A stretch of 64,000 nt of DNA from Granulicella sp. (GCA_025408425.1 JANXYX010000006.1:1-64000), one strand, 5' to 3'; numbered from the stretch's first letter, positions 18,052-26,986 are shown. Notes: generated by a model from the sequence alone, not told the origin. Numbers and translations: made by a program.

Positions 18052-19560
18052 ATGGAATACGCCGCGATCCATATCCCGGAGTTTCCGGTCGTCGCATGGC
18101 TTCGGTCGGATGCAGCTGTGCGCTCCCATGCTCTCGCGGTAGTCGAGGGCATTGCACCGCTCCAGCGCGTAGTCTCCATCAACCGCGCAGCCAGAAGTCA
18201 GGGCGTTTCGCGTGGCATGAGCAAAGTGCAGGCCGAAGCCACCGGGCCGTTGCTCCTTCGCAATCGTTCCATCGCGGAAGAGACTGCGACCTTTGAAGAC
18301 GTGTTGGAGATCGCCGAGCGGTTCTCCCCACGGATAGAAGCTCTCTCAGGGCCACTCAACAGTTATGCCCAGGCCCATTCGTTAGCAGTCTCACTCTTGA
18401 TCGATCGAACCGGCACCGAGACGTTGTTTGGAACCGCCGAGCAGTATGCCCGAAAGCTGAAGTCCGAGCTTGAGGCCGCAAGTTTTCCCTGCAGCATAGC
18501 TGCTTGCTCCAACGCCGAAGCAAGTCTGCTACTCGCTCGTTCGCATACCGGAGTGGTCTGCGTACAGGCACATGACCTGGCAAAGAGACTTGCCCCGTTG
18601 CCCATCACTTTGCTCCGCTGCGATGATGCCACTCTGACGGTATTCAGCAGGTGGGGAGTCCGAACGCTGGGAGAGCTTGCGGCACTCCCCGAGACTTCGC
18701 TCATCAGTCGTATCGGCCAGCGAGCGAGACGCCTGCAGCGTCTCGCTCGTGGCACGGAAGATCATCTACTCGTGCCGGAAGAAGCAGACCTTATCCTCTC
18801 CGAGACCGCGACACTCGACACCCCGCTTGTCCTGCTGGACTCGCTGCTCTTCGTTGTGTCGCCGATGCTGGAACGCATCATGCGCCGCGCGGTCGAACGC
18901 GCCTATGCGCTGCGTAGCCTCACCCTTGTCCTGCAACTGGAGAAGGCCCTTGCTTACGAGCGGCGCATCCGTCCAGCTATTGCTACGCAGAGCCGCGACC
19001 TCTTGCTCAAGCTGCTCAATCTGGACTTGCAGACCCACCCACCGCAAGCGGCCATCCTTGGCGTGACGCTGACCGCAGAGGCCGCACGTCCACAGACGGC
19101 ACAGCGCGGCCTCTTCCAGGCTCAGTTTCCGGAACCAGACAAGCTCGACATCTTACTTGCAAGACTTCGCTCGATTGCCGGCGACCACAACGTAGGCGCA
19201 GCGGAGTTATGCAACAGCCACCGTGACGATGAAGTCACGATGACATCCTTCCGCCCGAATGTCCTCGCAGTTGGCTCGTCTCCATCGAAGTCGTCATGTC
19301 TTGCGCTCCGCAGGTTCCGTCCGGCCCAGCCCGTCCGAGTGTCGCTGAAGAACGGAGCGCCGTCACTTCTTTTCTGGCAGGGCGGACGACTCGACCTCGC
19401 CGAAGTCAAAGGCCCTTGGCAGTCGAGCGGCTATTGGTGGGACGGCCGAACATGGGAAGCCGACGAATGGGATGCCGTCGTGGTGCAGCCTCTCTATGCC
19501 CTCCGCCTCCGCTATGAACGTGCGCCGAAGGCGTGGACAGTCGCAGGTGTCTATGACTGA
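18052..19560 (+). CDS. imuB: ImuB, catalytically inactive Y-family polymerase homolog
   Basis: A 502-residue Y-family polymerase-like protein. The N-terminus AAIHIPEFPVVAWL lacks the metal-binding Asp seen in active DinB enzymes, and the palm segment reads LLIDRTGTETLFG instead of the SxDE motif, both typical of ImuB, which acts as a scaffold linking ImuA, DnaE2 and the beta clamp. The helix-hairpin-helix part (VRTLGELAALPETSLISRIGQ) and the little-finger region follow, and the ImuB-type C-terminal tail has WWDGRTWEADEWD. It starts three bases after imuA and its end overlaps dnaE2 by 8 bases. Confidence 0.92.
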   Translation: MEYAAIHIPEFPVVAWLRSDAAVRSHALAVVEGIAPLQRVVSINRAARSQGVSRGMSKVQAEATGPLLLRNRSIAEETATFEDVLEIAERFSPRIEALSGPLNSYAQAHSLAVSLLIDRTGTETLFGTAEQYARKLKSELEAASFPCSIAACSNAEASLLLARSHTGVVCVQAHDLAKRLAPLPITLLRCDDATLTVFSRWGVRTLGELAALPETSLISRIGQRARRLQRLARGTEDHLLVPEEADLILSETATLDTPLVLLDSLLFVVSPMLERIMRRAVERAYALRSLTLVLQLEKALAYERRIRPAIATQSRDLLLKLLNLDLQTHPPQAAILGVTLTAEAARPQTAQRGLFQAQFPEPDKLDILLARLRSIAGDHNVGAAELCNSHRDDEVTMTSFRPNVLAVGSSPSKSSCLALRRFRPAQPVRVSLKNGAPSLLFWQGGRLDLAEVKGPWQSSGYWWDGRTWEADEWDAVVVQPLYALRLRYERAPKAWTVAGVYD

Positions 19561-22500
19561 AAGATGTGGGACTGAGGACTACGTTGAGTTTCACGCCCGC
19601 TCTGCTTTCTCCTTCCTTGAAGGAGCTTCGCTGCCCGAGGCTCTGGTAGAGCAGGCCGCCAAACTCGGAATGTCGGCTATCGGCATACTCGACCGCGATG
19701 GCCTCTACGGAGCGCCACGTCTCTACACGACGGCGAAGAAGCTGGGGCTGCGCTCTCATATCGGAGCCGAGGTATCAGTCAGCGATCTTGGCTTACAGGT
19801 ACAACCGGCAGAATGGCAACCGCACACCATCCCTCAACGACCAGTGCGGCTTAGCCTTCTCTGCGAATCGCAGACAGGCTATCGCAACCTCGCGCAACTC
19901 ATCACCGGGTACAAGCTCAGGCAGAAAACGAAGGGCGAGGGCGTCGCTACGCTCCGCGAGGTTAAGGAGCGTTGTAAGGGATTAGTTTGCTTGACCGGAG
20001 GCGATGAAGGACCGCTTGCCGCTGCGCTCGAAAGAGGTGGCATGGACGAAGGGCGGCGAGTTCTCCGTTCACTCGTTCAGACCTTCGGCCCGAACAACGT
20101 GTACGTCGAACTGCAACGCCATCGCATCCGCGAACAGGAAGCCCGCAACGATGCAGCGTTCTCCCTCTCGCAGGAGTTTCATCTTCCCGTTCTCGCAACG
20201 AACGGCGTGAACATGGCGACTGCGTTCGAGCGAGAGGTGCTAGATGTGTTGACGACAATCCGGCACCACACGTCGCTTGATGGCGCAGGCCTGCTCTTGC
20301 AGCACAACGCAAACCGCCATCTGCGACCAGCGCATGAGATGGCCGCGATTTTCCGGGACATTCCCCAGGCCATCACCGAGACAAGCAAACTGTCGTCCCG
20401 CCTCCAGTTCGAGATGAAGGACATGGGCTATCAGTTTCCGCTCTACCCGGTGGGTGATGACGAAACGATGGACAGCTTTCTCTATAAGAGAACGATGGAG
20501 GGAGTGCTCAATCGCTATGGTGCGAAGGGCAATGCGAGCCTCCGCAAGCGTGCAGAGAAACAGGTTGCGAAAGAGCTTGCTCTCATCGCAAAGCTGGGGC
20601 TCGCTGGATACTTCCTCATCGTGTGGGACATCGTAGAGTTCTGCCGGAAGAACGGCATCCTCGTCCAGGGCCGAGGCTCCGCTGCCAACTCCGCCGTCTG
20701 CTATGCACTCGGCATCACCGCCGTTGACCCCGTAGGTATGGAACTCCTCTTCGAGCGTTTCCTCTCCGAGGTGCGCGGCGAGTGGCCGGACATCGACTTG
20801 GATCTTCCTTCTGGAGAAGACCGCGAGAAGGCGATCCAGTATGTCTATACCCGTTACGGCCAGTTGGGAGCCGCGATGTGTGCAAACGTCATCACCTATC
20901 GCGGCAAGTCAGCAGCCCGCGAAGTCGGCAAGTCTCTTGGCTTCGATGAAGACACGCTGACTCGCCTAACCCGGCTCGTTAGTGCATGGGAGTGGAAGGG
21001 TGCGACCGACACGATGCAGGAGCAGTTCCGCGTGGCTGGGTTTGACCTCGCCCATCCTCGCATCGCCAAGTATCTTGAGCTTTCGATTCGGATGCTCGAC
21101 CTGCCGCGCCATCTGGGACAGCACTCAGGAGGCATGATTATCGCGCAAGGCCAGCTCGCCTCCGTTGTTCCCATCGAACCGGCGAGTATGCCAGGTCGCA
21201 ATGTCATCCAGTGGGACAAGGAAGATGTCAGCGATATGGGCCTAATCAAGGTAGACCTATTGGGCCTCGGAATGATGGCAGTCCTGAAGGATTGCACCAA
21301 CCTGATCCCGCAGCACTACGGAAAGAAAGTAGACATCGCACAGATACCGCATGACGACCGTCAGGTGTATGCCTCGCTCCGCAAAGCCGACACCATCGGA
21401 TTATTTCAGGTCGAGTCGCGGGCGCAGATGGCCTCGCTCCCTCGCAACAATCCCGACAAGTTTTATGACCTGGTGGTGCAGGTCGCAATCATCCGCCCCG
21501 GCCCCATCGTCGGCAAGATGATGAATCCCTACATGGAGCGGCGGCAGGGCAGGCAGGAGATTACCTACCCGCACCCACTTCTGGAGCCGGTGCTTCGCCG
21601 AACTCTCGGCGTCCCGCTCTTTCAAGAGCAGTTGCTTCGCATCGCCATGACCATCGCGGACTTCACTGGAGGCGAAGCGGAAGAGCTACGCCGCGCCCTT
21701 GGCAGCCGCCGATCCGCCGACAAGATGCGAGCTTTGGAGATCAAACTCCGCGAGGGCATGGACAAGAACCAAGTGGGGATTACTGCCCAGGAGGAAATCA
21801 TCCAGTCGATCAGCTCTTTCGCGCTGTATGGTTTTCCGGAGTCCCACGCGGCCAGCTTCGCCCTTATCGCCTATGCGAGTGCATGGCTCAAGTTCCACTA
21901 CCTCGGAGCGTTCACCGCCGCGATCCTCAACAACCAGCCGATGGGCTTCTACTCCGCCGCCGTCCTCGTCAAAGACGCGCAACGCCACGGGCTCCGTGTG
22001 CGTCCTATCGACGCAATGCGGTCGAGTTGGCCGTGTACGTTGGAGCGTGAAGAAGACGGTTCGCTTTCCCTCCGCCTTGGCCTTCGCTTTGCCCGTGGCC
22101 TTCGAGAGAACGCAGCTTTAGAACTAGAGGCCGCAAGGGAGCAACGAGCGTTTGCTTCCATCGAAGAACTTGCGCGTCGGGTGCCGTCAATTTCTCGGGC
22201 TGACCTCGCAACGCTTGCCGAGGTTGGTGCGCTCAACTCGATTGGGGAAGGTTCGCATCGCCGAGATGCCCTCTGGCAGGTTCAGAGAGCGGGACGGCAG
22301 GCAGGCTCGCTCTTGGAATTGTTGGATCAGGACGAAGAACAGACATCTCCATTACAGGCCATGAGTCCCGAGGAGCGCATGGTCGCGGACTACGCCGGAA
22401 CGGGGGTCACGGTAGGTCGTCACCCGATGGCGCATTGCCGCGACCAACTGCGGAGCATGAACGTCTGCCGCGCCGACGATCTTCGTATGCTTCGCCACGG

Positions 22501-22777
22501 AGTCAAAGCTCGCATCGCGGGTTGCGTCATCGCCAGGCAGCGACCCGGTACGGCCCACGGCTTCATCTTCCTCTCCATCGAAGATGAGACCGGTATCTCG
22601 AACGCGATCATCGACCCAGAGCTATACGAGAGGAACCGTTCACTGGTGACGTATGCCCGCTTCCTGCTGGTCGAGGGAACACTGCAAAACGTCGATAAGG
22701 TCATCCACATACGAGCTAGGCACGTCGAAGAGTTGAACGTCACCGCTGCCCGAACGCAATCCCATGACTTCCACTAA
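19553..22777 (+). CDS. dnaE2: Error-prone DNA polymerase III alpha subunit DnaE2/ImuC
   Basis: A 1074-residue C-family polymerase. The PHP domain opens with VEFHARSAFSFLEGAS, the catalytic palm has the PDIDLDLP acidic motif, FAGITAV-type sections are present as ALGITAVDPVG, and the region QHSGGMII and GVPLFQEQLLRIAM is typical; the C-terminus holds the OB fold (ARIAGCVIARQRPGTAHGFIF). Length fits DnaE2 (about 1050-1100), shorter than replicative DnaE. I chose ATG 19553, which overlaps the imuB stop, rather than the ORF's first ATG at 19472 inside imuB. It is the translesion polymerase of the ImuA-ImuB-DnaE2 mutasome. Confidence 0.94.
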   Translation: MTERCGTEDYVEFHARSAFSFLEGASLPEALVEQAAKLGMSAIGILDRDGLYGAPRLYTTAKKLGLRSHIGAEVSVSDLGLQVQPAEWQPHTIPQRPVRLSLLCESQTGYRNLAQLITGYKLRQKTKGEGVATLREVKERCKGLVCLTGGDEGPLAAALERGGMDEGRRVLRSLVQTFGPNNVYVELQRHRIREQEARNDAAFSLSQEFHLPVLATNGVNMATAFEREVLDVLTTIRHHTSLDGAGLLLQHNANRHLRPAHEMAAIFRDIPQAITETSKLSSRLQFEMKDMGYQFPLYPVGDDETMDSFLYKRTMEGVLNRYGAKGNASLRKRAEKQVAKELALIAKLGLAGYFLIVWDIVEFCRKNGILVQGRGSAANSAVCYALGITAVDPVGMELLFERFLSEVRGEWPDIDLDLPSGEDREKAIQYVYTRYGQLGAAMCANVITYRGKSAAREVGKSLGFDEDTLTRLTRLVSAWEWKGATDTMQEQFRVAGFDLAHPRIAKYLELSIRMLDLPRHLGQHSGGMIIAQGQLASVVPIEPASMPGRNVIQWDKEDVSDMGLIKVDLLGLGMMAVLKDCTNLIPQHYGKKVDIAQIPHDDRQVYASLRKADTIGLFQVESRAQMASLPRNNPDKFYDLVVQVAIIRPGPIVGKMMNPYMERRQGRQEITYPHPLLEPVLRRTLGVPLFQEQLLRIAMTIADFTGGEAEELRRALGSRRSADKMRALEIKLREGMDKNQVGITAQEEIIQSISSFALYGFPESHAASFALIAYASAWLKFHYLGAFTAAILNNQPMGFYSAAVLVKDAQRHGLRVRPIDAMRSSWPCTLEREEDGSLSLRLGLRFARGLRENAALELEAAREQRAFASIEELARRVPSISRADLATLAEVGALNSIGEGSHRRDALWQVQRAGRQAGSLLELLDQDEEQTSPLQAMSPEERMVADYAGTGVTVGRHPMAHCRDQLRSMNVCRADDLRMLRHGVKARIAGCVIARQRPGTAHGFIFLSIEDETGISNAIIDPELYERNRSLVTYARFLLVEGTLQNVDKVIHIRARHVEELNVTAARTQSHDFH

Positions 22778-22986
22778 TGAGTGAACACATGACATCACCG
22801 GGTGACTCCCAGCCGCCGAAAGATTGGTGGCTGGAGAACGCTTGCCGCATCGCGGCCTTTCGCCTGCGACAGGCGACGTATCTCAGTTCAAATACAGTTC
22901 CACTACGAGAGCAGGTGCGGGACAGTGTCGAGTTCGTTCGCGTCGTCTGGGAAGAGATTGAGCGTTCACTTCGGGATAAACCATGA
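22777..22986 (+). CDS. Small protein coupled to dnaE2
   Basis: A 69-residue protein whose ATG overlaps the dnaE2 TAA (TAATG), a strong sign of co-translation. Sequence features: DWWLENACRIAAFRLRQATYL then REQVRDSVEFVRVVWEEIERSL, an amphipathic two-helix pattern. No family recognised. It might be a small partner of the mutasome or a degenerate remnant of another gene; the start overlap favours a real gene. Confidence 0.5.
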   Translation: MSEHMTSPGDSQPPKDWWLENACRIAAFRLRQATYLSSNTVPLREQVRDSVEFVRVVWEEIERSLRDKP

Positions 22987-23411
22987 ATACAAAGCGCCCA
23001 ACTTCCCTTCCGATAGGCCGACTTGAACGAAGCCGATCCGCCATCGATGAGTGCATTGGCGATTTGGCATAATTCGAGCACAGGAAGGCGAAATTCCGAG
23101 TTGCCGAGAGTCTCGAGCGCCAAGTTAATACAGAGCGCGCGTGCCAGGAGAAATCCTTTCTCTAAGAGTGGTACCAGCACTACCTCAAAGCCTCTCAATT
23201 GACAACAAAATACAGCTCCTATCTGGCCTGATTACCGAAGCGCTTGGCGTCCATTCGCCCCAATTTATCCCGAAAAGTTGGCGTTCCTAAGATTCGAAAC
23301 CCCTGCAAGCTTCTCGCAGCGATCTAACCGGCTCAAAGGAAGGTCCGAAGGTTTAGCAAGCATAGATGTTAGGATTATGCCCCTGTCAGTAAGACTCGAA
23401 GCTGAGGACGA
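22987..23411. other. Gene-free gap before the metalloprotease gene
   Basis: 425 bases with no convincing gene on either strand. A minus-strand open frame covering part of it overlaps the dnaE2 tail and lacks any recognisable protein pattern. The promoter of the next gene is probably near the 3' end. Confidence 0.45.
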
Positions 23412-23414
23412 GTG

Positions 23415-24431
23415 ATGCAACAACCAGGCTGCCTCAAATGCGAACTTTCAATCCGCGCGGATCTTCAGCAGGCATACGCAATTCGTTCCGCCATACACTT
23501 GCCAGAATGGGATAGAGCGTTTATAAGGACCGCGACGAGCAGCGGTCTCTGGCGTGCTGAATCTTTGAACGAGCCCCTAGTAACGATGACTTATTACGAG
23601 TCGGAAGCTACTGGACTCGTGGTTACGATAGGGGACGGCTTTGGAGATCCAGAGACACCGTTTCGAACCACGGAAAACAGTGACCGGAGTATGGCAACCC
23701 CGTTGAGCCGGTTTCGTTTCGTAGATGCGCCGATCAGTACTTCAGCGTTTACTCTTCGTCGCTTTTGCCGGTTCTGCGGGCAGCGTTGGTCGCTTGTCAC
23801 GATCAATCGTCGCCTGCTGTGGCTGAGTAGCTTTCTCGCAGCGCACTACACTGCAGATCCAGGCCCGATCCGCCCTCTTCTTGCCAAACTTGAAAGGACT
23901 GACCCAGAATCCATCAACCCGACATCACAGGAAGATCGACACTGCTCTAACGACATGGTTCAGCTCACAGGCGCTGTGTTCGTGCTTTGCCACGAAACCA
24001 CACATATCGAAGGCCCTTATAGGGCTCGTGCAGCCGGCCAAGATCCCACGGCATTCCCTGCAGAAGACATCGAGCTAATGTGCGACGGAGGAGCGTGCAT
24101 CATGATCTTCCAGGCGATCTCCAATTGGTTTGGCCCTATGACCTACGCCCGAGCGCTTGAGATTGGGATTTCTATAGCTTCGATTTTGGTCTCTTCGCGA
24201 TTGTTGCTTCAACATCGGGTCGGACAGATGAAGCTTCCAGCGGAAGACGGCTATCCTTCGTATGATGAACGGCTGGGTTTTGTGGTCAGACAATGGAAGG
24301 CATGGGTGAGCGCACTAGGATACGAAGAAGAGGCAGCCTTAGGAGAGAAGAGTATGTTGGACCATCTAGTCGGGATGTGCCTGAAATTAAAAAAGGAGAA
24401 CGATCAATGTGCGACGAATATGAAAAGATAG
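23415..24431 (+). CDS. HExxH zinc-metalloprotease-like protein
   Basis: A ~338-residue protein of no family I can name. CHETTHIEG (His193-Glu-Thr-Thr-His197) is a HExxH zincin motif, and EDIELMCDGGA about 30 residues later fits the third-ligand helix (ExxxD type). An earlier CRFCGQRW pair of cysteines could bind a second metal. After the active site, FQAISNWFGPMTYARALEIGISIASILVSSRLLL is a hydrophobic helical stretch. GAGGAC at 23403-23408 favours ATG 23415; GTG 23412 is the alternative. The next gene starts inside its last 25 bases, so the two are co-translated. Possible roles are a toxin-like or host-targeting protease; no substrate can be inferred. Confidence 0.7.
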   Translation: MQQPGCLKCELSIRADLQQAYAIRSAIHLPEWDRAFIRTATSSGLWRAESLNEPLVTMTYYESEATGLVVTIGDGFGDPETPFRTTENSDRSMATPLSRFRFVDAPISTSAFTLRRFCRFCGQRWSLVTINRRLLWLSSFLAAHYTADPGPIRPLLAKLERTDPESINPTSQEDRHCSNDMVQLTGAVFVLCHETTHIEGPYRARAAGQDPTAFPAEDIELMCDGGACIMIFQAISNWFGPMTYARALEIGISIASILVSSRLLLQHRVGQMKLPAEDGYPSYDERLGFVVRQWKAWVSALGYEEEAALGEKSMLDHLVGMCLKLKKENDQCATNMKR

Positions 24432-24901
24432 CGGGTCGCCTCTCGGAGGAGGAGATACGCGAAGCCTTGGAGAACGGCGAGGACGACTCTCCGCTGCCTT
24501 GGAGTGATGTGCTCTCTACAATGGAGCAGTCCGGAATGACGAACGTAATGGTTCTTCTCAATCGCCAGGTAGAAGGTCTCGACACGGACGGCTTCTCAAT
24601 GGGCGATATCGGCCGAGCACTCGAGAGGGAACTGCGCAGTCTGCTTTGCACCAGAGACAAAAAATACAGCAAAATCCGCGCTGAGATATCCAAGAGCAAA
24701 CGTTCCGCTCGAGAAGTTGGAATTGCTATTGCTACGGCGATTGCGAGTTCGTGGCACCTGCAAGCAGGGCTGCTGACACCGTTTATCCTCGTATTCATCA
24801 TGGCGGTGAGCAGAATCGGCGTTGAGGCGTGGTGTTCGGGTATCTCAATTGAGACAGCCAATTCAAAGGGTGCACAAGTATCTTCGGACCGACCTGCTTG
24901 A
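24407..24901 (+). CDS. Small membrane protein coupled to the HExxH protein
   Basis: A 164-residue protein starting MCDEYEKIAGRL, chosen because AAAAAAGGAG precedes ATG 24407 by a good distance; a longer in-frame start at 24293 lies well inside the previous gene. The N-terminal ~100 residues are acidic and helical (GRLSEEEIREALENGEDD, GDIGRALERELRSLL); the C-terminal part has one or two transmembrane helices (VGIAIATAIASSW and LTPFILVFIMAVSRIG). It overlaps the metalloprotease-like gene by 25 bases. No family recognised; it could anchor or inhibit the protease. Confidence 0.6.
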   Translation: MCDEYEKIAGRLSEEEIREALENGEDDSPLPWSDVLSTMEQSGMTNVMVLLNRQVEGLDTDGFSMGDIGRALERELRSLLCTRDKKYSKIRAEISKSKRSAREVGIAIATAIASSWHLQAGLLTPFILVFIMAVSRIGVEAWCSGISIETANSKGAQVSSDRPA

Positions 24902-25414
24902 TGTAACCTCCAGACAGCCGAAGCATCTAGAGCTTGGTTCGGAACACTTTCTCGATGCTACTGAGGTCGGCGAGGGAAGGAATGCAGCTCGCTCCCGGAT
25001 GACAGGCAACCGGAAGTTGGCTCTCGGTGTTGACACCAGGCCGATTCACTCATCGATCCATAGTTTAGGCGGGCCAGTCGGATTATTCCGGCAAGCGCAC
25101 TTCTGTGTACTATCTTCATCGGCTGCTGGAAATATCGAGAACATTGCGCGAAGGTGAATCGCAGACCGTCTGCACATCCTCCTGTTTGCACGGTCACTCG
25201 GCCACCGCTTCGGTGCAAAAGCTGCGCCCTTCGGCGCTGCGTTCAGAACTCGCGTTCCGCCCTCCGGGTTTCGGACTCCTCCCCCCTCGCAGGCTCCGGG
25301 TCCCTTTCCAAAAACTTCTGCCCTTGGCAACGCGGCCATGCCGCGACTTGGGAGCAGGGCACCTTCGCGCCCTTTGGGATGTGTCCCGATTGACCGGGCA
25401 AAAGGAGAAACACC
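24902..25414. other. Long non-coding leader ahead of the SSB-like gene
   Basis: 513 bases without a credible gene; the open frames across it are Arg/Pro/Ser-rich and do not look like proteins. It can fold: TTTGCAC at 25185-25191 pairs with GTGCAAA at 25213-25219, and GCGCC-CTTC-GGCGC lies at 25224-25237. It ends with AAAGGAG just before the SSB-like start. A structured leader RNA, a transfer origin or a decayed gene are all possible. Confidence 0.4.
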
Positions 25415-25717
25415 ATGCAGACACAACAGACCATCACCTTCTTCGGCACCGTCAGCAACTCAGCCACCAGCCGCACTTCCAAGACCGGACGCAAGTACAC
25501 CGCCTTCGGAGTCGCCATCATCTCCGACCGCAACCTCCAGGCCTTTCACTACAACGTCGTTGCCTTCGGAAAGCAGGGCCACTTCGCCAAGCAGCTCCAG
25601 ACAGGCACTCGCATCAAGCTAGTCGTCCAGGCGCAATCTCAGCCAGATAACATCGCCACTCTCCCACTCCTCACCGCAACCTTCGTGCGACCGGTTCATC
25701 CGGTTGCACGGGGATAA
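25415..25717 (+). CDS. SSB-like single-stranded DNA-binding protein (OB fold)
   Basis: A 100-residue protein starting MQTQQTITFFGTVSNSA. The pattern ITFFGTVSNSATSRTSKTG, YTAFGVAII, FHYNVVAFGKQGHFAKQLQTGTRIKLVVQAQSQ is that of a short SSB-type OB fold, close to plasmid-borne single-stranded DNA-binding proteins; the acidic C-terminal tip of chromosomal SSB is missing. A clear AAAGGAG sits before ATG 25415. On a mobile element it probably coats single strands during transfer or replication. Confidence 0.75.
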   Translation: MQTQQTITFFGTVSNSATSRTSKTGRKYTAFGVAIISDRNLQAFHYNVVAFGKQGHFAKQLQTGTRIKLVVQAQSQPDNIATLPLLTATFVRPVHPVARG

Positions 25718-25731
25718 TTGGCGAGATTCAG

Positions 25732-25754
25732 TTGTCTCGGCATTGCCGAGACAA
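25732..25754. terminator. Hairpin after the SSB-like gene
   Basis: TTGTCTCGGC and GCCGAGACAA form a 10-base perfect stem around ATT, 15 bases after the SSB-like stop. The following TTGCTTTG is a poor T-run, so it may act as a weak terminator or as an operator ahead of the Fic gene. Confidence 0.55.
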
Positions 25755-25767
25755 TTGCTTTGAGGCG

Positions 25768-25789
25768 TTATCGGCAGATTATCGGTAGA
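25768..25789 (+). repeat. Two tandem 11-base repeats upstream of the Fic gene
   Basis: TTATCGGCAGA (25768-25778) is followed directly by TTATCGGTAGA (25779-25789), one base different. Being 45 bases ahead of the Fic start and one helical turn apart, they could be an operator bound by the Fic protein's own winged-helix tail or by another regulator. Confidence 0.5.
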
Positions 25790-25833
25790 ATAAAGACAGG
25801 ATAACGACGCTTTATCCACATCTTGAGGTGGGC

Positions 25834-26943
25834 ATGGCAGCGAAAAACCACGGATTTCAGCCCGTCTTCAACATCACTCCGGCCATCGCTCGCGGGTTGA
25901 TGCGAATCGAGGCGGTAAAGCACGCGATTGAGGCGTTGCCGATCACGCCTCGTGTGCTGGCGAATCTCCGGGAGACGGCTCGGCTGTACTCGACGCACTA
26001 CTCGACGATGATCGAGGGCAATCTCCTGACCCAAGAGCAAGTGGTGAAAGTTATCGCCGAAGATCAACACTTCCCTGGCCGTGAGCGCGACCAGCAAGAG
26101 GTGCGCGGATACTATGCTGCGCTTGACGAGGTGGAACGTCTCGCCGGGAGCAAGGCAGGCTTTACGGAGAAGAGCGTCCAGAGCTTGCACGCGCTCGTCA
26201 TGGGCGGAGGCAAGACCCGCGCCAAGCCAACACCCTACCGTGACGAGCAAAATGTCATCCGAGACAGTAGGACGCGCGGCATCGTCTATATGCCGCCCGA
26301 GGCGAAGTTCGTCCCGGAGCTGATGACTCAGATGGCCGCATGGATCAAGGCGAAGGATGAGCTGCCAATACCTTTGAAAGCGGCTATTGCTCACTATCAA
26401 TACGCAACCATTCACCCGTACTATGACGGCAACGGGCGCACGGCACGACTGCTCACCACTCTCATCTTGCATCTTGGTGGCTACGGCCTCAAGGGGCTAT
26501 ACGCGCTGGAAGAGTATTACGCGCGAGACCTCAAAGCATATTACGAGGCCCTGACGGTTGGGCCGTCCCACAACTACCATCTGGGCCGCGCCGAGGCCGA
26601 CATCACAGGTTGGATTGCCTACTTCATTGAGGGGATGGCGACCTCATTTGAAAGAGTCCAAGTACAGGCGAAAAGAGAATCTCAGACGGGAGCGGCAGAT
26701 CGCTCTCAGCTTCTCAGGACTTTGGATGCCAAGCAGCGGAAGGCGCTCACGCTCTTCGAGCACTCGCGCGAAGTCACAGCGAAGGAGATCGCCGAACTGT
26801 TCGGCTTCCAGCAGCGACCGGCAGCGGCCCTATGCCAGCGCTGGGTCACCGGGGGATTTCTGGTTGTGGCCGACCCATCGAAGAAGGCCCGCCGCTATCG
26901 CTTGAATGATGAGCTTGAGGAGCGCATCGCAGGTCGGTCATGA
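25834..26943 (+). CDS. Fic-domain AMP-transferase with inhibitory helix and winged-helix tail
   Basis: A 369-residue Fic protein. The active motif is HPYYDGNGRTAR, a full HPFxDGNGRxxR set with Phe to Tyr. The N-terminal STMIEGN matches the (S/T)xxxE(G/N) inhibitory motif of class II Fic proteins, so it carries its own antitoxin helix. The C-terminal ~70 residues (REVTAKEIAELFGFQQRPAAALCQRW) form a winged helix-turn-helix. I chose ATG 25834 over GTG 25828 because GAGG at 25825-25828 is correctly spaced. Fic enzymes transfer AMP to Ser/Thr/Tyr of target proteins. Tandem repeats upstream suggest self-regulation. It is convergent with the integrase gene. Confidence 0.92.
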   Translation: MAAKNHGFQPVFNITPAIARGLMRIEAVKHAIEALPITPRVLANLRETARLYSTHYSTMIEGNLLTQEQVVKVIAEDQHFPGRERDQQEVRGYYAALDEVERLAGSKAGFTEKSVQSLHALVMGGGKTRAKPTPYRDEQNVIRDSRTRGIVYMPPEAKFVPELMTQMAAWIKAKDELPIPLKAAIAHYQYATIHPYYDGNGRTARLLTTLILHLGGYGLKGLYALEEYYARDLKAYYEALTVGPSHNYHLGRAEADITGWIAYFIEGMATSFERVQVQAKRESQTGAADRSQLLRTLDAKQRKALTLFEHSREVTAKEIAELFGFQQRPAAALCQRWVTGGFLVVADPSKKARRYRLNDELEERIAGRS

Positions 26944-26954
26944 CGATATTCGCT

Positions 26955-26986
26955 GGCGCTAATAGCATCGCGTGGCTATTAGCGCC
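26955..26986. terminator. Bidirectional hairpin between the Fic and integrase genes
   Basis: GGCGCTAATAGC and GCTATTAGCGCC form a 12-base perfect stem with an 8-base loop, 11 bases after the Fic stop. It lies between convergent genes and lacks a strong T-run on either side. Confidence 0.65.

Noticed and set aside
22740..23198. 152-codon minus-strand open frame after dnaE2
   Set aside because: Overlaps the coupled 69-residue gene and dnaE2 tail, with no protein-like pattern.
25105..25650. 181-codon open frame across the non-coding leader
   Set aside because: It overlaps the SSB-like gene in another frame and is Arg/Pro/Ser-rich without structure.
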